64,000 nt of DNA from Mimachlamys varia (GCA_947623455.1 OX392528.1:572001-636000), one strand, 5' to 3'. Counted from the stretch's first letter, positions 1 through 13,659 are shown. The notes: generated from the letters alone by a model not told the origin. A program made the numbers and translations.

Positions 1-742
1 ATAGTCTTTCTACCTGTACTCTCTACACCGTACCTGTACAGGTAAGATAGTCTTTCTACCTGTACTCTCTACATCATACCTGTACAGGTAAGATAGTCTT
101 TCTACCTGTACTGCCTACATCATACCTGTACAGGTAAGATAGTCTTTCTACCTGTACTCTCTACACCGTACCTGTACAGGTAAGATAGTCTTTCTACCTG
201 TACTCCCTACATCGTACCTGTACAGGTAATTATCTACCTGTACTGCCTACATCATACCTGTACAGGTAAGATAGTCTGTCTAACTGTACTCCCTACACCG
301 TACTTGTACAGGTAAGATAGTCTGTCTACCTGTACTCCCTACATCGTACCTGTACAGGTAAGATAGTCTAGATCTGTCTACCTGTACTCCCTACATCGTA
401 CCTGTACAGGTAAGATAGTCTGTCTACCTGTACTCCCTACATTGTACCTGTACAGGTAAGATAGTCTAGATCTGTCTACCTGTACTCCCTACATCGTACC
501 TGTACAGGTAAGATAGTCTGTCTACCTGTACTCCCTACATCGTACCTGTACAGGTAAGATAGTCTGTCTACCTGTACTCCCTACATCGTACCTGTACAGG
601 TAAGATAGTCTGTCTACCTGTACTCCCTACATCGTACCTGTACAGGTAAGATAGTCCGTCTACCTGTACTCCCTACATCGTACCTGTACAGGTAAGATAG
701 TCTGTCTACCTGTACTCCCTACATCTTACCTGTACAGGCAGG
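1..742. repeat. 46-bp minisatellite with palindrome, about 16 copies
   Basis: The unit is 46 bp (for example starts at 1 and 47), with some 54-bp units carrying an extra TAGATCTG. Each contains the perfect 14-bp palindrome TACCTGTACAGGTA followed by AGATAGTCTGTCTACC. The array is cut by the left edge. It lies in the large third intron of the KIF16B-like gene. Each unit has CAGGTAAG, a consensus splice donor, but on the strand opposite to the gene. Confidence 0.97.
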
Positions 743-1131
743 TAACATGGAACAATCATTGACCAATTCCCAGGCAAAGTTCATCAGCTATTGAGCTTTA
801 TCAGGTAACGTAACCAAGTCTTTTAACTAAGGATGCCATTTAACCTGCTAACAAGCTCCAACAATAGCGCCCCATTGATGGAATACCTACAGAAATAATG
901 CTCGTCTTTAGTTGCCCAGAGACCACAAACAATTTCCTCATTTTTAAAATGCCATTTGCACTTAATTTGTCCAAGTTGAAATCTGATAAGCAAGAACTAT
1001 GCCATATACTTAGTTGTTTTGTGTGTAGATCAATGGGTGTGATCGTTATAAATAGCTTATTTAATCTACAGACTTTCACCATCAATTTACAGCTCAAACA
1101 CTATCTAAGGAACAACAATGGTACAAATACT
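743..1131. other. Unique spacer between two arrays
   Basis: This is ordinary AT-rich intronic sequence between the 46-bp and 28-bp arrays. No exon with splice sites and kinesin similarity is seen on the minus strand, and the open frames are short and unlike known proteins. Confidence 0.6.
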
Positions 1132-4100
1132 AGAGGGAACAGCATGGATACCAATACACAGAGGGAACAGCAGGGATACCAATACACAGAGGAAACAGCA
1201 GGGATACCAATACACAGAGGGAACAGCAGGGATACCAATACACAGAGGGAACAGCAGGGATAACAATACACACAGGGAACAGCAGGGATACCAATACACA
1301 AAGGGAACAGCAAGGATACCAATACACAGAGGGAACAGCAGGGATACCAATACACAGAGGAAACAGCAGGGGTACCAATACACAGAGGGAACAGTAGGGA
1401 TACCAATACACAGAGGGAACAGCAGGGGTACCAATACACAGAGGGAACAGCAGGGATATCAATACACAGAGGGAACAGCAGGGGTACCAATACAAACAGG
1501 GAACAGCAGGGATACCAATACACAGAGGGAACAGCAAGGATACCAATACACAGAGGGAACAGCAGGGATACCAATACACACAGGGAACAGCAGGGATACC
1601 AATACACAAAGGGAACAGCAAGGATACCAATACAAACAGGGAACAGCAGGGATACCAATACACAGAGGGAACAGCAGGGATACTAATACACAGAGGGAAC
1701 AGTAGGGATACCAATACACACAGGGAACAGCAGGGATACCAGTACACAGAGGGAACAGCAGGGATACCAATACACAGAGGGAACAGCAGGGATACCAATA
1801 CACAGAGGGAACAGCAGGGATACCAATACACAGAAGGAACAGCAGGGATACCAATACATAGAGGGAACAGCAGGGATACCAATACACAGAGGGAACAGCA
1901 AGGATACCAATACACACAGGGAACAGCAGGGATACCAATACACAGAGGGAACAGCAGGGATACCAATACACAAAGGGAACAGCAAGGATACCAATACACA
2001 CAGGGAACAGCAGGGATACCAATACACACAGGGAACAGCAGGGATACCAATACACAGAGGGAACAGCAGGGATACCAATACACAGAGGGAACAGCAGGGA
2101 TACCAATACACAGAGGGAACAGCAGGGATACCAATACACAGAGGGAACAGCAGGGGTACCAATACACAGAGGGAACAGCAGGGGTACCAATACACAGAGG
2201 GAACAGCAGGGATACCAATACACACAGGGAACAGCAGGGATACCAATACACAGAGGGAACAGCAGGGATACCAATACACAGAGGGAACAGCAGGGATACC
2301 AATACACAGAGGGAACAGCAGGGGTACCAATACACACAGGGAACAGCAGGGATACCAATACACAGAGGGAACAGCAGGGATATCAATACACAGAGGGAAC
2401 AGTAAGGATACCAATACACAGAGGGAACAGTAGGGATACCAATACACAGAGGGAACAGTAGGGATACCAATACACAGAGGGAACAGCAGGGATACCAATA
2501 CACAGAGGGAACAGCAGGGATACCAATACACAGAGGGAACAGCAGGGATACCAGTACACAGATGGAACAGCAGGGATACCAATACACAGAGGGAACAGTA
2601 AGGATACCAATACACAGAGGGAACAGCAGGGATACCAATACACAGAGGGAACAGTAAGGATACCAATACACAGAGGGAACAGCAGGGATACCAATACACA
2701 CAGGGAACAGTAAGGATACCAATACACAGAGGGAACAGCAGGGATACCAATACACAGAGGGAACAGTAGGGATACCAATACACAGAGGGAACAGCAGGGG
2801 TACCAATACACAGAGGGAACAGCAGGGATACCAATACACAGAGGGAACAGCAGGGATATCAATACACAGAGGGAACAGCAGGGATACCAATACACAGAGG
2901 GAACAGCAGGGGTACCAATACACAGAGGGAACAGCAGGGGTACCAATACACAGAGGGAACAGCAGGGATACCAATACACAGAGGGAACAGCAGGGATACC
3001 AATACACAAAGGGAACAGCAAGGATACCAATACACAGAGGGAACAGCAGGGATACCAATACACAGAGGGAACAGCAGGGATACCAATACACAGAGGGAAC
3101 AGCAGGGATACCAATACACAGAGGGAACAGCAGGGATATCAATACACAGAGGGAACAGCAGGGGTACCAATACACAGAGGGAACAGCAGGGATACCAATA
3201 CACACAGGAAACAGCAAGGATACCAATACACAGAGGGAACAGCAGGGATACCAATACACAGAGGGAACAGCAGGGGTACCAATACACACAGGGAACAGCA
3301 GGGATACCAATACAGAGAGGGAACAGCAGGGATACCAATACACAGAGGGAACAGCAGGGATACCAATACACACAGGGAACAGCAGGGATACCAATACATA
3401 GAGGGAACAGTAGGGATACTAATACACAGAGGGAACAGCAGGGATACCAATACACAGAGGGAACAGCAGGGATACCAATACACAGAGGGAACAGCAGGGA
3501 TACCAATACACAGGGGGAACAGTAGGGATACCAATACACAGAGGGAACAGTAGGGGTACCAATACACAGAGGGAACAGCAGGGATACCAATACACAAAGG
3601 GAACAGCAAGGATACCAATACAAACAGGGAACAGCAGGGATACCAATACACAGAGGGAACAGCAGGGATACTAATACACAGAGGGAACAGTAGGGATACC
3701 AATACACACAGGGAACAGCAGGGATACCAGTACACAGAGGGAACAGCAGGGATACCAATACACAGAGGGAACAGCAGGGATACCAATACACAGAGGGAAC
3801 AGCAGGGATACCAATACACAGAAGGAACAGCAGGGATACCAATACATAGAGGGAACAGCAGGGATACCAATACACAGAGGGAACAGCAAGGATACCAATA
3901 CACACAGGGAACAGCAGGGATACCAATACACAGAGGGAACAGCAGGGATACCAATACACAAAGGGAACAGCAAGGATACCAATACACACAGGGAACAGCA
4001 GGGATACCAATACACACAGGGAACAGCAGGGATACCAATACACAGAGGGAACAGCAGGGATACCAATACACAGAGGGAACAGCAGGGATACCAATACACA

Positions 4101-6987
4101 GAGGGAACAGCAGGGATACCAATACACAGAGGGAACAGCAGGGGTACCAATACACAGAGGGAACAGCAGGGGTACCAATACACAGAGGGAACAGCAGGGA
4201 TACCAATACACACAGGGAACAGCAGGGATACCAATACACAGAGGGAACAGCAGGGATACCAATACACAGAGGGAACAGCAGGGATACCAATACACAGAGG
4301 GAACAGCAGGGGTACCAATACACACAGGGAACAGCAGGGATACCAATACACAGAGGGAACAGCAGGGATATCAATACACAGAGGGAACAGTAAGGATACC
4401 AATACACAGAGGGAACAGTAGGGATACCAATACACAGAGGGAACAGTAGGGATACCAATACACAGAGGGAACAGCAGGGATACCAATACACAGAGGGAAC
4501 AGCAGGGATACCAATACACAGAGGGAACAGCAGGGATACCAGTACACAGATGGAACAGCAGGGATACCAATACACAGAGGGAACAGTAAGGATACCAATA
4601 CACAGAGGGAACAGCAGGGATACCAATACACAGAGGGAACAGTAAGGATACCAATACACAGAGGGAACAGCAGGGATACCAATACACACAGGGAACAGTA
4701 AGGATACCAATACACAGAGGGAACAGCAGGGATACCAATACACAGAGGGAACAGTAGGGATACCAATACACAGAGGGAACAGCAGGGGTACCAATACACA
4801 GAGGGAACAGCAGGGATACCAATACACAGAGGGAACAGCAGGGATATCAATACACAGAGGGAACAGCAGGGATACCAATACACAGAGGGAACAGCAGGGG
4901 TACCAATACACAGAGGGAACAGCAGGGGTACCAATACACAGAGGGAACAGCAGGGATACCAATACACAGAGGGAACAGCAGGGATACCAATACACAAAGG
5001 GAACAGCAAGGATACCAATACACAGAGGGAACAGCAGGGATACCAATACACAGAGGGAACAGCAGGGATACCAATACACAGAGGGAACAGCAGGGATACC
5101 AATACACAGAGGGAACAGCAGGGATATCAATACACAGAGGGAACAGCAGGGGTACCAATACACAGAGGGAACAGCAGGGATACCAATACACACAGGAAAC
5201 AGCAAGGATACCAATACACAGAGGGAACAGCAGGGATACCAATACACAGAGGGAACAGCAGGGGTACCAATACACACAGGGAACAGCAGGGATACCAATA
5301 CAGAGAGGGAACAGCAGGGATACCAATACACAGAGGGAACAGCAGGGATACCAATACACACAGGGAACAGCAGGGATACCAATACATAGAGGGAACAGTA
5401 GGGATACTAATACACAGAGGGAACAGCAGGGATACCAATACACAGAGGGAACAGCAGGGATACCAATACACAGAGGGAACAGCAGGGATACCAATACACA
5501 GGGGGAACAGTAGGGATACCAATACACAGAGGGAACAGTAGGGGTACCAATACACAGAGGGAACAGCAGGGATACCAATACACACAGGGAACAGCAGGGA
5601 TACCAATACATAGAGGGAACAGTAGGGATACTAATACACAGAGGGAACAGCAGGGATACCAATACACAGAGGGAACAGCAAGGATACCAATACACAGAGG
5701 GAACAGCAGGGGTACCAATACACAGAGGGAACAGCAGGGATACCAATACACACAGGGAACAGCAAGGATACCAATACACAGAGGGAACAGCAAGGATACC
5801 AATACACAGAGGGAACAGTAGGGATACCAATACACAGAGGGAACAGCAGGGATACCAATACACAGAGGGAACAGTACAGATACCAATACACAGAGGGAAC
5901 AGCAAGGATACCAATACACAGAGGGAACAGCAGGGATACCAATACACAGAAGGAACAGCAGGGATATCAATACACAGAGGGAACAGCAGGGATACCAATA
6001 CACAGAGGGAACAGCAAGGATACCAATACACAGAGGGAACAGCAAGGATACCAATACACAGAGGGAACAGTAAGGATATCAATACACAGAGGGAACAGTA
6101 GGGATACCAATACACAGAGGGAACAGCAGGGATACCAGTACACAGAGGGAACAGCAGGGATAACAATACACAGAGGGAACAGTAGGGATACCAATACACA
6201 GAGGGAACAGCAGGGATACCAATACACAGAGGGAACAGCAGGGATACCAATACACATAGGGAACAGCGGGGATATCAATTCACAGAGGGAACAGCAAGGA
6301 TACCAATACATAGAGGGAACAGTAGGGATACCAATACACAGAGGGAACAGCAGGGATACCAATACACAGAGGGAACAGCAGGGGTACCAATACACAGAGG
6401 GAACAGCAGGGATACCAATACACAGAGGGAACAGTAGGGATACTAATACACAGAGGGAACAGCAGGGATACCAATACACAGAGGGAACAGCAGGGGTACC
6501 AATACACACAGGGAACAGCAGGGATACCAATACACAGAGGGAACAGTAGGGATACTAATACACAGAGGGAACAGCAGGGATACCAATACACAGAGGGAAC
6601 AGCAGGGGTACCAATACACACAGGGAACAGCAGGGATACCAATACACAGAGGGAACAGCAGGGATACCAATACACAGAGGGAACAGCAGGGATACCAATA
6701 CACACAGGGAACAGCAGGGATACCAATACATAGAGGGAACAGTAGGGATACTAATACACAGAGGGAACAGCAGGGATACCAATACACAGAGGGAACAGCA
6801 GGGATACCAATACACAGAGGGAACAGCAGGGATACCAATACACAGGGGGAACAGTAGGGATACCAATACACAGAGGGAACAGTAGGGGTACCAATACACA
6901 GAGGGAACAGCAGGGATACCAATACACAGAGGGAACAGCAGGGATACCAATACACACAGGGAACAGCAGGGATACCAATACACAAAA
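1132..6987. repeat. 28-bp minisatellite, about 209 copies, with 1988-bp higher-order repeat
   Basis: The consensus unit is GGGAACAGCAGGGATACC followed by AATACACAGA. Variants include GGGGTACC, GTAGGG, CACACAGG and CACAAAGG. Because 28 is not a multiple of three, every frame that lacks stops stays open for long stretches on both strands, giving ORFs up to 754 codons with no coding meaning. Variant order shows that about 1590-3577 and 3578-5565 are the same block of 71 units (1988 bp) in tandem; a fragment recurs near 6726-6930. It lies in the third intron of the KIF16B-like gene. Confidence 0.97.
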
Positions 6988-8071
6988 GGAATGGGAATGA
7001 CAATAAAGGAAACAGATCTATAAACATTGTCATTGATAAATATCAGTTAAAATGTTCACTTGACCTACAAACTGACTTATGTTCAGACAAACTGGAAGGA
7101 CTGAGCATGACCTGGTAACATAACCTTAACCCTGTTTGTAAGGTTAAAGCTGTATAACTGGTCCTCACTGAACACCCAATAAACTTAATAGGTAAACCAT
7201 TATCTCTGCTAACTACCAGAACACAGTCATAATTTTCCATCCCAGTGGTTTCAGTTCAAATAAGTACAATGGGTAGTTGATGCCAAAACAAATTCAGAAC
7301 TGTATGCCAAATTTGCAAACAAGATTTGTAGCTGTAAATGTTCTGGGAGTGTTACAAATAGGCCGGTAGATTTGGCTAATCAGCACATTCTAATCCTCAG
7401 CATACCTAACAATAATCTACACACCCGATACAAACTCGCCAGGTATATACAGGTAATCCTAAATTACCTGGGTATAACTTCTACACACATTAATCTCATA
7501 TCTCATTAATCTTGTACAGACCAGCACAGGTAACTTCAATTCTAGATCTCATTTATTTGTAACTGAAAATACACATATTAATGAAGGTTGATACCTATCT
7601 GGAATTTTTAGTCATAATAAACTATTTTTTCATTACTATATAATTATCACCAGGTTGAATACTAGTGAGAGGGTAGGGCAGTTTATTATCATTTGTCAAA
7701 ATAAATATGTTTGATGCCCATTAAAAACAACTTGAAAAACACCCTTTCATGTATGTCTTTCCAAACTACTTTTAAGTTTTGAACTGAACATAAAACATTT
7801 ATGACCATAATTTCAAATTGAAAGGAATTTTTAATGTAATAAATCCTCAGACACATGTATATGATAAATCTACAATATTCTGTTACAAACCTTCTACAAA
7901 GACCCAGATTTTACAGTTATTTACCAGTTTCATTGAGCTGATTCAGATAACTATTTCCATTCACAGGAAGCGGAAAGTTGACCAGAAATCTGAATCATTA
8001 CTGTCTGACTGTATATAATACACAGTACTGGGAAGAATGTCAGGAACTGTTTTCTATAGTTTTCTATTTTC
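6988..8071. other. Unique AT-rich intronic sequence
   Basis: No exon, RNA gene or repeat is supported. Short TACAGGTA-like motifs near 7440-7470 resemble the palindrome of the first array but are not tandem. Confidence 0.5.
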
Positions 8072-8334
8072 CATAGCAGTAATTAGCTGACATTAGCTAT
8101 AAGTTTCTGCATAAGTACCACAGCAGTAATTAACTGACATTAGCTACAAGTTTCTGTATAAGTACCATAGCAGTAATTAGCTGACATTAGCTACAAGTTT
8201 CTGTATAAGTACCACAGCAGTAATTAGCTGACATTAGCTACAAGTTTCTGTATAAGTACCACAGCAGTAATTAGCTGACATTAGCTACAAGTTTCTGTAT
8301 AAGTACCACAGCAGTAATTAGCTGACATTAGCCT
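8072..8334. repeat. 47-bp minisatellite, about 5.5 copies
   Basis: The unit is 47 bp, with core AGCAGTAATTAGCTGACATT then AGCTACAAGTTTCTG. Copies are nearly identical, indicating a recent expansion. The TAATTAG motif in each unit is a generic homeodomain-type site; no function is implied. Confidence 0.95.
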
Positions 8335-9639
8335 TGTCAATAGTTATGTACAATAATCAATTACAGTCTGGTGAGTCCAACAGTACTTTTAAAATTCAAG
8401 AATGAAAACATAAGAGTAAACTGATCCCTACAGAAGTTTGCGTTTTGTTGAGATGAGATGGCGAGATAAAGTATCAAACATTATTGTGTAGTTCCATTGA
8501 TGTTTGACGGTTAGTGTGGGCTAAGGTTATTAAAGTCTGTACAGGATTGTTACCACCTTCGTTAGATTGTAACGAGACATGAGCTTACTAATAACGGGTA
8601 GCAACCTACACTTCTACCTGCTAACTTTACTGACAAGCTGACACTAATTGTCCCCTAATACCACAGAGAATAACTCCAAAATAGATACTCCCTTACAAGG
8701 GCATAGACAATTATAATCAAATGTCAAAAACTAAACAACCTTATATGAGTTTCAATACAAACACACAACAAATAATTGAGACTCAATTATTACACATGAA
8801 AACTTTCAAACTTTCCACCTTAAATAATGTACTTTTAATGAGAAAAAAACAACACTTATTTTGTTTTGGTTCGAGCTCAATGTCAATATGCATTAGAGAG
8901 ATTCACTATCATTACGTAGGGTTATCATTGCAGTGAGCTACAACTGCCATGGGCCTACTTGTCATTGTTTTGCATTATGATATATAATAGTAATATATAT
9001 ATCATGGTTTAGTATGTTGGTAATACAAAATAGTCATTCCATTTATTGCAAAACAAAATAGTATACAACAGATAATGTATGCTTGACTTGAACCCCATTC
9101 CTTTGACAAAGTATTAAATTCATGTATTAGTGTTAATTAAAGGAAATGTCAGGATTTGATGTTGGAGGAAAGCTGGACTACCTGATAAAAACCCATTGAC
9201 CTTGCAACTGCAACTGCCCCATATTCTAGGGAGAATTGTCAGAAACACTCACTGCAGACCCTGAAATATTCCAATATCTGTGTCTACACAAAGTGAACAG
9301 CTTTCAGTTGGCTTTCATATCAATTATGATTGCCAAATGAAAGCAGTTAGAAGTAAATGGATTATTGTTTAGGTAAAGAGAACATACTGTTTTGTCCGCA
9401 GGTGTTGGTGGGGAATTGGTCTTACCAGCAGGTCACTCCATTAGAGGCCATTAGTACTACTACAGACTTGTAGGCCAACAGGGGGCTCTCAGTTCAGAAA
9501 TCAATCACCCCAAACTCAACATTAAGAAATGTTCATATCTTTTAAACTGTACAAACACATTGCGTCTTACAACTTTAACTAGACGCTTCTCTATGGTACC
9601 TTAAACATGCTAATGTTATATAACTTCAGGACGGTGTTT
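8335..9639. other. Unique AT-rich intronic sequence
   Basis: No gene or RNA is supported; open frames are short and have no recognisable similarity. Confidence 0.5.
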
Positions 9640-10301
9640 AGTGAAATTGGCCCGAGTGAAAACGGCCCTAGGCCAATTTTTTATTGGTTAAATCGGCCCA
9701 AGGAAAAAATTCAGCCCTACATTGAAGTTAATAATTATAACTCATAACATTTTTCATATGCATAACAATGAAGTAGTAGATCTGATGGTATATTAAATTT
9801 TTTTATCTCAAATGTTTTTTTGTTGTTTGTTGTGTATTATGATACAAGTGTGTAAGCATATTACATTTTCTTCCCACCCCAAAGCGTTTCAGGCCTACCT
9901 TTAAAAAACATGTAATATTAAGTTTGTTATTTTTTGATAATAATTAAATCATTTTGATTTAATATTATTATGAAGATGTATGTATAATAAATGTAATAAA
10001 ATTTCCCTTATAAAAAAATGTAAGTAGCTTGGGGGAGATTGTTGTTACAACGGTGTCGCTTGTAAGTTGTCAGCCAATTAGGTTATCTCCCCTTGTGGAA
10101 CTCGTAACAAAGACAAGGAATATTATTCATTATACACAGACATACATCTATGATTATGTATGTGCAAATGTATAAATGAAATGCAAAAAAAGTTTACAAT
10201 TTTCATCTATATTTCATACATACATAGGGCCAATTTTATCTTGGGCCGATTTCACTTGGCTAATTAACCAAGGCAGTTTTCTCCTTGGGCTAATTTTACC
10301 A
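9640..10301. mobile_element. Non-autonomous element with long terminal inverted repeats
   Basis: The left arm (about 9640-9710: AGTGAAATTGGCCCGAGTG and TTAAATCGGCCCAAGGA) is matched in reverse complement by the right arm (about 10226-10301: TTGGGCCGATTT and CCTTGGGCTAATTTTACC). Arms are 60-75 bp with moderate divergence, around a non-coding AT-rich centre of about 500 bp. No transposase fragment and no clear target duplication are seen, so the superfamily is open. It looks like a MITE. Confidence 0.7.
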
Positions 10302-11744
10302 TAAATCTTCAGGACTCACTGCAGCTGTACATAACAGTAAAATCTGCTAATATTAACCCAATACAGGATGTAATAACAGTGATATCAAACTATGCCCATA
10401 CCAATCAATGTTTATAGCATCTGTATAGTGGTTACACCTGATGTTAAAGTATGCCAAAATAGTTCAAAACTAATCTGGTTAAATCACACCTCCCGAAATT
10501 TTGGAGAACAAGTTCTGATAGGATTTTAATGATCACATATAAAATTACACACCCACTGGCCAAATAATTGAGGTATTGATGTCCTCCTCTGAGCTAACAG
10601 CACTTGATTGTAAATGTCAAGCTGCTTTAATGTACCAGAACCAGTGCCAACACAAAATATCGTTTGTAAATCTATATCAATCGTGCAGAAAAATTAATTA
10701 CAACTTTAACCAACCAGCTGATGAACAGTAAAAACGGCTGACCGAACGACCAACACTGAACAACTATTACGTGTAAGAAATCAACTTCAAACAATCTATC
10801 TTTGTAAACTGCAATTAAGAATGAAAAATTGTCTTAAGATCAAACTTTGCCAGACAGTAAATGTGAGAGAATAAGAACAAAGACCACCAGTCACGCTGTT
10901 TCCTTGATGAAGTGTCCATGCATGACAGACAGACCATTGGTATTCCATACAAAGTAGCATTTGTTCTAAACCAAACATCTGAAATACTGGAATATTGATA
11001 TTGTACTGTGCTATATAACAACTGTCAATTACTTTCCACAGTTATGAACAGAACAATGAAGTTACAGAGATACATGTATATACATGCAGTAGCAACTATC
11101 AAATAGATATGGCAAGGCATTAAACATTACAGAATGTGAATGTAATGTTACCAAATGATACATTCAAAATATTGCATTATTATTAGTTCAAATGCATTCA
11201 TTATCAAAACTTTTTTTATCAAATGATTGAAAAATTGATAAGACAAATGACAACACAGTCAAATACTTGTGTACTTTTAACTGTACCTCGACTTGATATA
11301 TAATAACCATAATAGAAAACAGTCAACACTGCATGCTTACACGTACACCTGACTCTACAACTAACAACACATACGCAGCTCTACCAATATATATAACAGT
11401 CATTATAAACTAGAGTATGTGTGATGTTTTTATTTCATGTCTTACATGGAAGTTGAAGTTATACAGTACAAACATTCCTGAATGGTTGATTGTCCGACTA
11501 CCTTGTAGAAATAATGACGTTCCATTGTAATCTTATTGACGGTACAGGTGGCGAAGGACTGGTAGACAGAGGAACTGACTTGTTATATCAATAAATGATT
11601 TGAACTACCGAAATGACTTCTGATGGTTTATGAGGAATCAACAATATACATGTAAAATGATTGAGTCTGTGTGGCTTAATTAATTGTACATGTACAGTAC
11701 ATAAAGTTTAATACAGTCTCTGTCACTCAACTGACGGAGCATGC
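10302..11744. other. Unique AT-rich intronic sequence
   Basis: No gene or RNA is supported. The longest minus-strand frames, near 10796-11021, have no recognisable domain and no match to the kinesin motor. Confidence 0.5.
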
Positions 11745-11800
11745 TTCTTTGGCTCAGTTGATAGGGCTGTAGATTTTTCACCCGGTCCGATTACTGGTTT
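11745..11800 (+). repeat. Possible tRNA-derived SINE head relic
   Basis: TTGGCTCAGTTGATAGGGC (from 11749) fits a tRNA A box (TGGCTCAGTTG), and about 30 bases later CCCGGTCCGATTAC resembles a decayed B box (GGTTCGANNCC). Spacing is close to that of a tRNA, but the acceptor and T stems do not fold well. A tRNA pseudogene or SINE head is possible; a functional tRNA is not. Confidence 0.35.
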
Positions 11801-11893
11801 TAGCAGAAATGTGTTTTTCCTTATTCTAATAGACAGAATTATAGTTATCTAGATTTCATCTACATGTACGAAGGATCTATATTTTCAGTGGCC

Positions 11894-12204
11894 TCTGGAT
11901 CCCTCCCTTTTCCTTTCCTACATAGGCTTGTGATCCTTTCCAACTCTGATACTCTCCCCCTCCCCCACTCTGCATCCCTCCCTTTTCCTTTCCTACAGAG
12001 GCTTGTGATCCTTTCCCACTCTGATACTCTCCCCCTCCCCCACCCCGGATCCCTTCCTTTTCCTTTCCTACAGAGGCTTGTGATCCTTTCCCACTCCGAT
12101 ACTCTCCCCCTCCCCCACTCTGGATCCCTTCCTTTTCCTTTCCTACAGAGGCTTGTGATCCTTTCCCACTCTGATACTCTCCCCCTCCCCCACTTCTCCA
12201 TTCC
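11894..12204. repeat. 75-bp pyrimidine-rich minisatellite, 4 copies
   Basis: The unit is 75 bp: CCCTTTTCCTTTCCTACAGA, then GGCTTGTGATCCTTTCC and CTCTCCCCCTCCCCCAC. It is strongly C/T-rich on the plus strand. As 75 is a multiple of 3, ORFs run through on both strands. Each unit contains a polypyrimidine tract with CTACAG|AGG, a plus-strand acceptor-like sequence antisense to the host gene. Confidence 0.93.
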
Positions 12205-12999
12205 CCCATGGCCAGAGAGAAATGTTCCTCAGCATGTTTCCCCTAAGAGATAGTGATCCTTTCCTTTGGGGTGGGGGGTGGGGGGGGGATGTCATTTCTC
12301 TTTTCTGCAGGAGTATATATACTGCTCTTCTCCACAGGGAGGATATAGCACCCAACTGACTTTCCCTGTATAATTCAAGTCTAGCCCCCTCCAGCTTGGA
12401 ATGATAGTGCAAGCTTTCTCACACAGAATTAGTATTAACTACTAATGGTGGATGAACATTTTTTATAAAAAACCTTCCTTACTTGAATAGTTCTAATAGG
12501 TATCCCACCCAATGCAGTAACCATCTGTCGGTATTAGAACAGCTGTACTCATGAAATATACCGGGTACTTATGTAAGTATTTCTCTCTTGTGTGTCTGTA
12601 TTGTAATGTAAACCAATACAGGTGTTGAACTTAAAAACTTGGAATTCCAATTCTATTTTCTCAATTGCAAATAAAAATGCACTTATATTTATAGAGATTC
12701 AATACGAACTTCCCGATACAATATGTTCAGAGCTATCTACCACATGAGTCAGACTACTTCAAGTTAAGCCTCAGACTTGTAGTAAAGATCATGCACAGCA
12801 GAACAGAACCCTGCCTCGTTAGGTATCAATGTACTTATCTGGGCTATTGACAAGGCAATTAACTCCAATCTAGCAGGTGTTTTTAATTAGGACAAACTTA
12901 TGAAATGTTTAAGTTCTTGCTAACTTTCTGGTTAGTTGTTGACAACAATCCCCCCTCTCATATGGCTTTACAAATCAGGAAACACCAAACATCCTAGGA
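12205..12999. other. Unique intronic sequence with a G-run
   Basis: It contains a purine run GGGGTGGGGGGTGGGGGGGG near 12269-12290 that could form a G-quadruplex on the plus strand. Nothing else is supported. Confidence 0.5.
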
Positions 13000-13326
13000 A
13001 TGCAGAACATGACTGTATCAACACAGAAAGTTTTTCCTGCCATTTTATGTGAAGAAAGATCATCTATTACATTATTGCCAACTTACGGATTTCATAGCAA
13101 TAGGGTTGACCCTATTTTTTACTTCAACACTATTGACAGAGATTTACCCAACAGGAGTTCAAATAACTCACAATTTTGTGTCAAGACACAAAATGACTCA
13201 GACTTTTATGGGTTTTTAGAATCTAAAGCTACTGCAAAACTGATTGCAAAAATGAGATGTCAATTCGGAAACCATCACTTTCTGGGCCTTCCACACGTAC
13301 AGTTTATACAATGAAGGCAAAAAAAT

Positions 13327-13560
13327 ATGTGTTCATATCGACCATTATGGACAAATACATTTCTGCGAGTTAAAAAGAGCAATAATGGCCAACAGTTTGT
13401 GTTTTGTACAACATGTACTCATCTAGCTGGTGCCAAAAAAAAAAACAATCTCATTCGTCATTCAAAATCAGCAGGTCACATATATATAAGACTTCAAGCA
13501 ATCATAAACAGTTCACAAAACATTGTTGATATATGTTCAAAGAAGGACCCAATTATCTGA
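13327..13560 (+). pseudogene. Relic transposon-type zinc finger ORF (BED-like)
   Basis: A 77-codon frame on the plus strand contains FCTTCTHLAGAKKKNNLIRH followed by SKSAGH. This is a CxxC...HxxxxxH zinc-binding pattern with aromatic and basic lead-in (RPLWTNTFLRVKKSNNGQQF), typical of BED or similar fingers at the N-terminus of hAT-type transposase-derived proteins. A second open frame just upstream (13000-13314, 104 codons) is in a different register and has no recognisable domain. No catalytic domain follows. The sequence is antisense to and inside the KIF16B-like intron. It is best read as a transposon fossil; an expressed small gene is less likely. Confidence 0.4.
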
Positions 13561-13659
13561 CAAGGTATATGTATTGTTTGCTGAAACTCTAGTTCCTATT
13601 ACAGAGATTGAGCAACCTTCTCCAAAAACCATCCTTGGTCTACAGCAACCTGCATGAGC

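Noticed and set aside
1130..5382. Overlapping minus-strand ORFs of up to 754 codons (CIGIPAVPSVYWYPCCSL-type repeats)
   Set aside because: They are the 28-bp array read in three frames; all frames stay open because the unit lacks stops and 28 is not a multiple of three. No non-repeat coding sequence is attached.
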